Positions 60,755 through 64,000 of a stretch of DNA of 64,000 nt are shown piece by piece. The stretch covers positions 1,286,501 to 1,350,500 of the forward strand of contig JARFJB010000967.1 in assembly GCA_036346205.1 (NCBI GenBank), read 5' to 3'. The stretch comes from Vesta saturnalis (Eukaryota; Arthropoda; Insecta; Coleoptera; Lampyridae). A program made the translations under genes and the position numbers. Under the pieces are notes generated by a model, which saw nothing but the letters and a program-made list of their open reading frames with translations, was not told the origin of the DNA and searched no databases. Each line of letters begins with the position of its first letter. The stretch's first letter is position 1.

Positions 60755-63216
60755 AAAGGTCTGACTGAACTTAGCATTTCTAGACATCAGATCAGACAAT
60801 TGGTAACTGCCCCTAAATTTAGATAAAGGTGTAATAAACGGTTAAATTTATATAAAAGATAAATCAAGAAAAGTCAATTTATTTACCCAAAAGATAAGTA
60901 TTTTAATTTACCTTTCCTTCATTGTAGTTGCAACTTTACATGAGTGCTAAAAATCTCGACCATTATGCAAATGGTTCTCATTACCTTACATCAGAACTAG
61001 ATCATGTCATTACGTGGCAATAACTTACAAAACTCCTTCTGTATAAAAGGGCAAAAAATGAAAAACAATATGAATTATAACGTATATTTTTTTCCATTTT
61101 TCTAAATCTATTTTATTTATTTCTAAAAAAACAAACATCACGTTTTATACAATATATTTATGTAAGTTGTTGCTTTATTTACTTTATCTGATATAAATAA
61201 GCACAAATTTTATATACATTCATATATTTCCAGTAAAACGTTTATTTTTAAGTTGGAACAAAATAGGTAGAAAAAATTTCTTTTTTACTCAATATTTAGA
61301 AAGCCATATGTAATAAAAAATGTGAACTGTAAATATAATTCTGATAAATTCTTCGGAATATTTGTACTGTCACGTAGCTTTGAATTTGTTTATCCAACCT
61401 CACGTACAATAAAGGCTAAATTTTCTATACGTGTTACGACCTTCTGTCCCAATTAATACCCTAATTTGCAAATCCACCGATTTAGTCGCAATCAGCGTAA
61501 CCTGTGGTACTTAATATAACGTTCCGGAAACAGGAATATATACTACAGCGTTAAATAAATGATATTTGACCCTTTCTGCAGAACAATAATATTAGAGAAC
61601 ATATTTGAAATTCCTTTATGAAAGTAAAATATGGAAATAACAAGAGGGTTTTGAATTTTTTCATGTCTTTTAAACAAAAGATATAGAAACCCTTGTTTAA
61701 GATTACAAGTTCTTTGAATCTCCTCCTTTGTAGAGTTAATCCAGTTACAGAAATAAATTACCAGATGGGATCTAATGTGTGTCCAACATTTAATTATATA
61801 TTCCGATTTAGCTAGGTAATTGAAAATGAATTGAAACTATTTAACAGTGAGTAGTCGTTAGTGGTTCCAGAATAAATCATTCGGTTTATGCAGGAAGTTT
61901 CGTTAACTTAGACTTAACGTAACGTATTTTCAAGAATGTGTTCACTGCTTAAAGGGGAATATCGTTTTCTGTCCTGGCCATTCCATGTATGATTTAATAC
62001 AAACAAATTTGTATTAACGTATTGATGACTAAAATTAATATGCAATATTGTAGTAATTTATACTACAAGGGAGTAAATCAACTGTCCCAGCATGATAAGT
62101 AGAAACATCCATGCAAGGACAAAAATAACTGCGTATAACATTTTTTATAAGATCGCATACAAGAAAAATCAATACCAATTAACGCTTGGAACACTTACTA
62201 TGTAGTAATATAATAGTATATTATACATAAAGGGAGAGTAATTCATAATCTTTCCTGTGATGTACTTCGTACCCCGAGGGCGAAACCCGAGAGAATATAT
62301 GCATCAATTGCCTATCTGGTAATGTTTTGTTTTTTAATTAGGACCAGCCGTTACAGAGTTATTCAACTTTTTAGGAAAAATGTGATGTATGCAAACACAA
62401 CGAATAAAGTATGCAGCGGTCACATTGTGACAGATTAATCAAAAATATTTTGTCAAACATTTGTCAAGATCATCTACTGTCATCCAAAAACTTAAAAGTT
62501 ACATTCCATTGTACGGGTTGTTTGCTACGGTGGCACAATAATTTAATATTCCGATTGACCAAAACTCTGTAAGTGATTCAGCTAGAGAAATAAATTCTCT
62601 TTCGATTTTATGTTGGGTTTCCTATACTTACAATTAACACGTTTTAAGAAAGAATAACAAAGTTTAAATTAAGTCGGTTACCATGGATATGTGATTTGTT
62701 TTCCCCGACAATGTAATTTGTTCCAATTGCGGTATTTAAATTTTTAACTTGATCTCGTTTAAATCGAGCAAGAATGGGGTTATCGCGAAGGAGTTTACAC
62801 TAACATTTAGGTAATCTTAAGCTGCGTAATGCTCTATTAAATAAATAGTACCGTTCTATTTAGTTTTTTCCACAAAATCTCAAAAATGTGTAATAGCTGC
62901 AGAGAACGCCCTCTACTTTATGTGTTTAAAACTAAATGCTCCAATAAAAAACGCCCTATAAAATGCTATAAATTGCTATTTTAAACAGATTAAGAATATT
63001 GGAATCCATTGAATAGTTCAGTAGATATTAAAATGTAAATATTGGAAAATCCATTAGCTTCCCCCTCCTTTATTATGAGAGATACGAAGACAAATGATGT
63101 TTCTTCGTAGCAGTTACGTCCCCTATCGGACGTGTTACGAACTTAAAAATAATGTCCAACCGTTTCTCTTACTTACTTTACTTCTAAGGATTTTTGCCCA
63201 AAATTGAAAATTTTAT
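60755..63216. other. AT-rich sequence, nothing identified
   Basis: No gene or terminal repeat recognised. Confidence 0.4.
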
Positions 63217-63217
63217 G

Positions 63218-63268
63218 TACATAAAAAGATTCCCGTGAATGGGATTCCAGCCCATGCCTTTTTATGTA
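63218..63268. repeat. Hairpin with 11-bp perfect arms
   Basis: TACATAAAAAG (63218-63228) and its complement (63258-63268) enclose a 29-nt segment holding CCCGTGAATGGG and CAGCCCATG. Confidence 0.7.
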
Positions 63269-63365
63269 AAGTTAAAATGTTATAGTTATAATAATAATAT
63301 AATCTTTATTGCCCAACAGAACATTAATACTTATTCCAATTACAGGAAAACGTTTAAAATATTAT

Positions 63366-63635
63366 GACGTGTTGAAGTGAGAAGCGGAGGAAAAAGAAAG
63401 GGTTTTCTACTCTCCTACAGATAACACAGAAACCGTCTAGCGCAGAACGGTTGGGGGGTTGGGGGGGGGGGGTCAAGAAAATTCCTGTGTAACAGTAAGC
63501 GCCAGAGGTCGCTCCCCAAAAGCAAAACTTACCGTTACCCGACTTCTGTATAACAATGTCTAAAGAGGTGAATAGGGAATTAAAGGAAAGGAGAGAAAAA
63601 AGGGGGAAGAGAGAACAAGAAACAAAGGTGTAGTG
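63366..63635 (+). other. Purine-rich block with a G12 run
   Basis: Strand-asymmetric, strongly purine-rich DNA. It includes G6-TT-G12 at 63453-63472 and a long A/G tract at about 63565-63625 ending just before TGTAGTGTAACAC. The last could be a polypurine tract followed by an LTR-like TG start, but I see no retroviral-type coding or matching second LTR, so origin is unknown. Confidence 0.5.
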
Positions 63636-63760
63636 TAACACAAAAATGTAATTTTTTTAATGTTTAAAATAAGGATGGATGCAGAATCAGCAAAACGAAA
63701 TCAACTGAAGTCAAATCCTTGTTTCTCTTTATATACCAATATAAATAATATAATATAATA

Positions 63761-63762
<2 letters not shown>

Positions 63763-63812
<50 letters not shown>
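63763..63812. repeat. (AT)n microsatellite
   Basis: About 50 bp of alternating AT. Confidence 0.95.
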
Positions 63813-63814
<2 letters not shown>

Positions 63815-64000
63815 CGGTTAACACCCTAATAGACCCAAAATGGAATTATTAGCAACGTTCGCAAGTAAAGCAGGTTTCTACATCAAACCCAAAAGAAAGT
63901 TATACAAAATTAGTTACTTTAAAAGTTTAACTTTCGGAAATGGGAGATCTTTCATTACGCCGAAGCTGAAAAAAAAAAACATTTTTAATTTAATTTTAAT

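Overview
The window is AT-rich eukaryotic DNA, most likely from an insect or another arthropod with a large, repeat-heavy genome. The evidence is the repertoire: piggyBac, Tc1/mariner (IS630-type), PIF/Harbinger, ISL2EU, RTE and Penelope elements, several with GT-AG introns, plus tRNA-like sequences, long (AT)n tracts and kilobase-scale GT/CA minisatellites. I found no convincing host protein-coding gene. The window reads as an intergenic or heterochromatic stretch built from mobile-element copies of different ages.

Layout. 0-1.4 kb: 3' part of a broken piggyBac transposase. 2.75-5.6 kb: (AT)n, a small TIR-bounded candidate, and a minus-strand Penelope fragment (reverse-transcriptase C-terminus plus GIY-YIG domain). 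6.3-7.3 kb: an interspersed repeat and a CA minisatellite. 7.7-12.1 kb: a nest in which a piggyBac copy (7.86-10.3 kb) sits inside a THAP/DDE ISL2EU-like element; the piggyBac copy carries an exon-intron-exon segment triplicated in tandem. 12.4 kb: a tRNA-Val-like pseudogene. 13.4-14.6 kb: a broken Tc1/mariner-type transposase. 17.1-17.3 kb: a 250-bp palindrome. 19.7-20.1 kb: another GIY-YIG remnant. 20.6-21.6 kb: a broken minus-strand mariner. 21.9-22.8 kb: a TGTGCG minisatellite. 25.8-30.6 kb: tRNA-derived repeats, including a tandem array of a 324-bp unit that contains a foldable tRNA(AGC)-like cloverleaf, and a hybrid remnant joining a mariner-type helix-turn-helix to a piggyBac C-terminus. 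29.3-32.8 kb: a minus-strand IS630-type element with matching ends. 32.9-35.3 kb: an inverted-repeat structure around a cysteine-rich integrase-associated (KRBA2/Ginger-like) domain. 38.7-39.4 kb: a MITE candidate. 39.7-42.6 kb: a DDE transposon with terminal inverted repeats of about 860 bp and one in-frame stop. 43.1-46.3 kb: a PIF/Harbinger element complete from end to end, with TTA target duplications, a HARBI1-like transposase (one frameshift) and a convergent multi-exon Myb/SANT-like partner gene. 48.4-52 kb: an interspersed repeat abutting a 2.4-kb GT-rich minisatellite, then scrambled DDE remnants. 57.4-60.75 kb: a nearly full-length RTE-type non-LTR retrotransposon with at least three frameshifts. 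The rest is AT-rich sequence in which I recognise nothing.

How the parts relate. The genes form no host pathway. Each transposase belongs to its own element, and the only two-gene unit is the Harbinger pair (transposase plus Myb-like DNA-binding partner). I do not see a previously undescribed biological system. The most distinctive structures are the Harbinger element, the 860-bp inverted repeats, the tRNA-bearing tandem array and the triplicated spliced segment. All calls come from reading the sequence by eye; identities are estimates and no database search was run.
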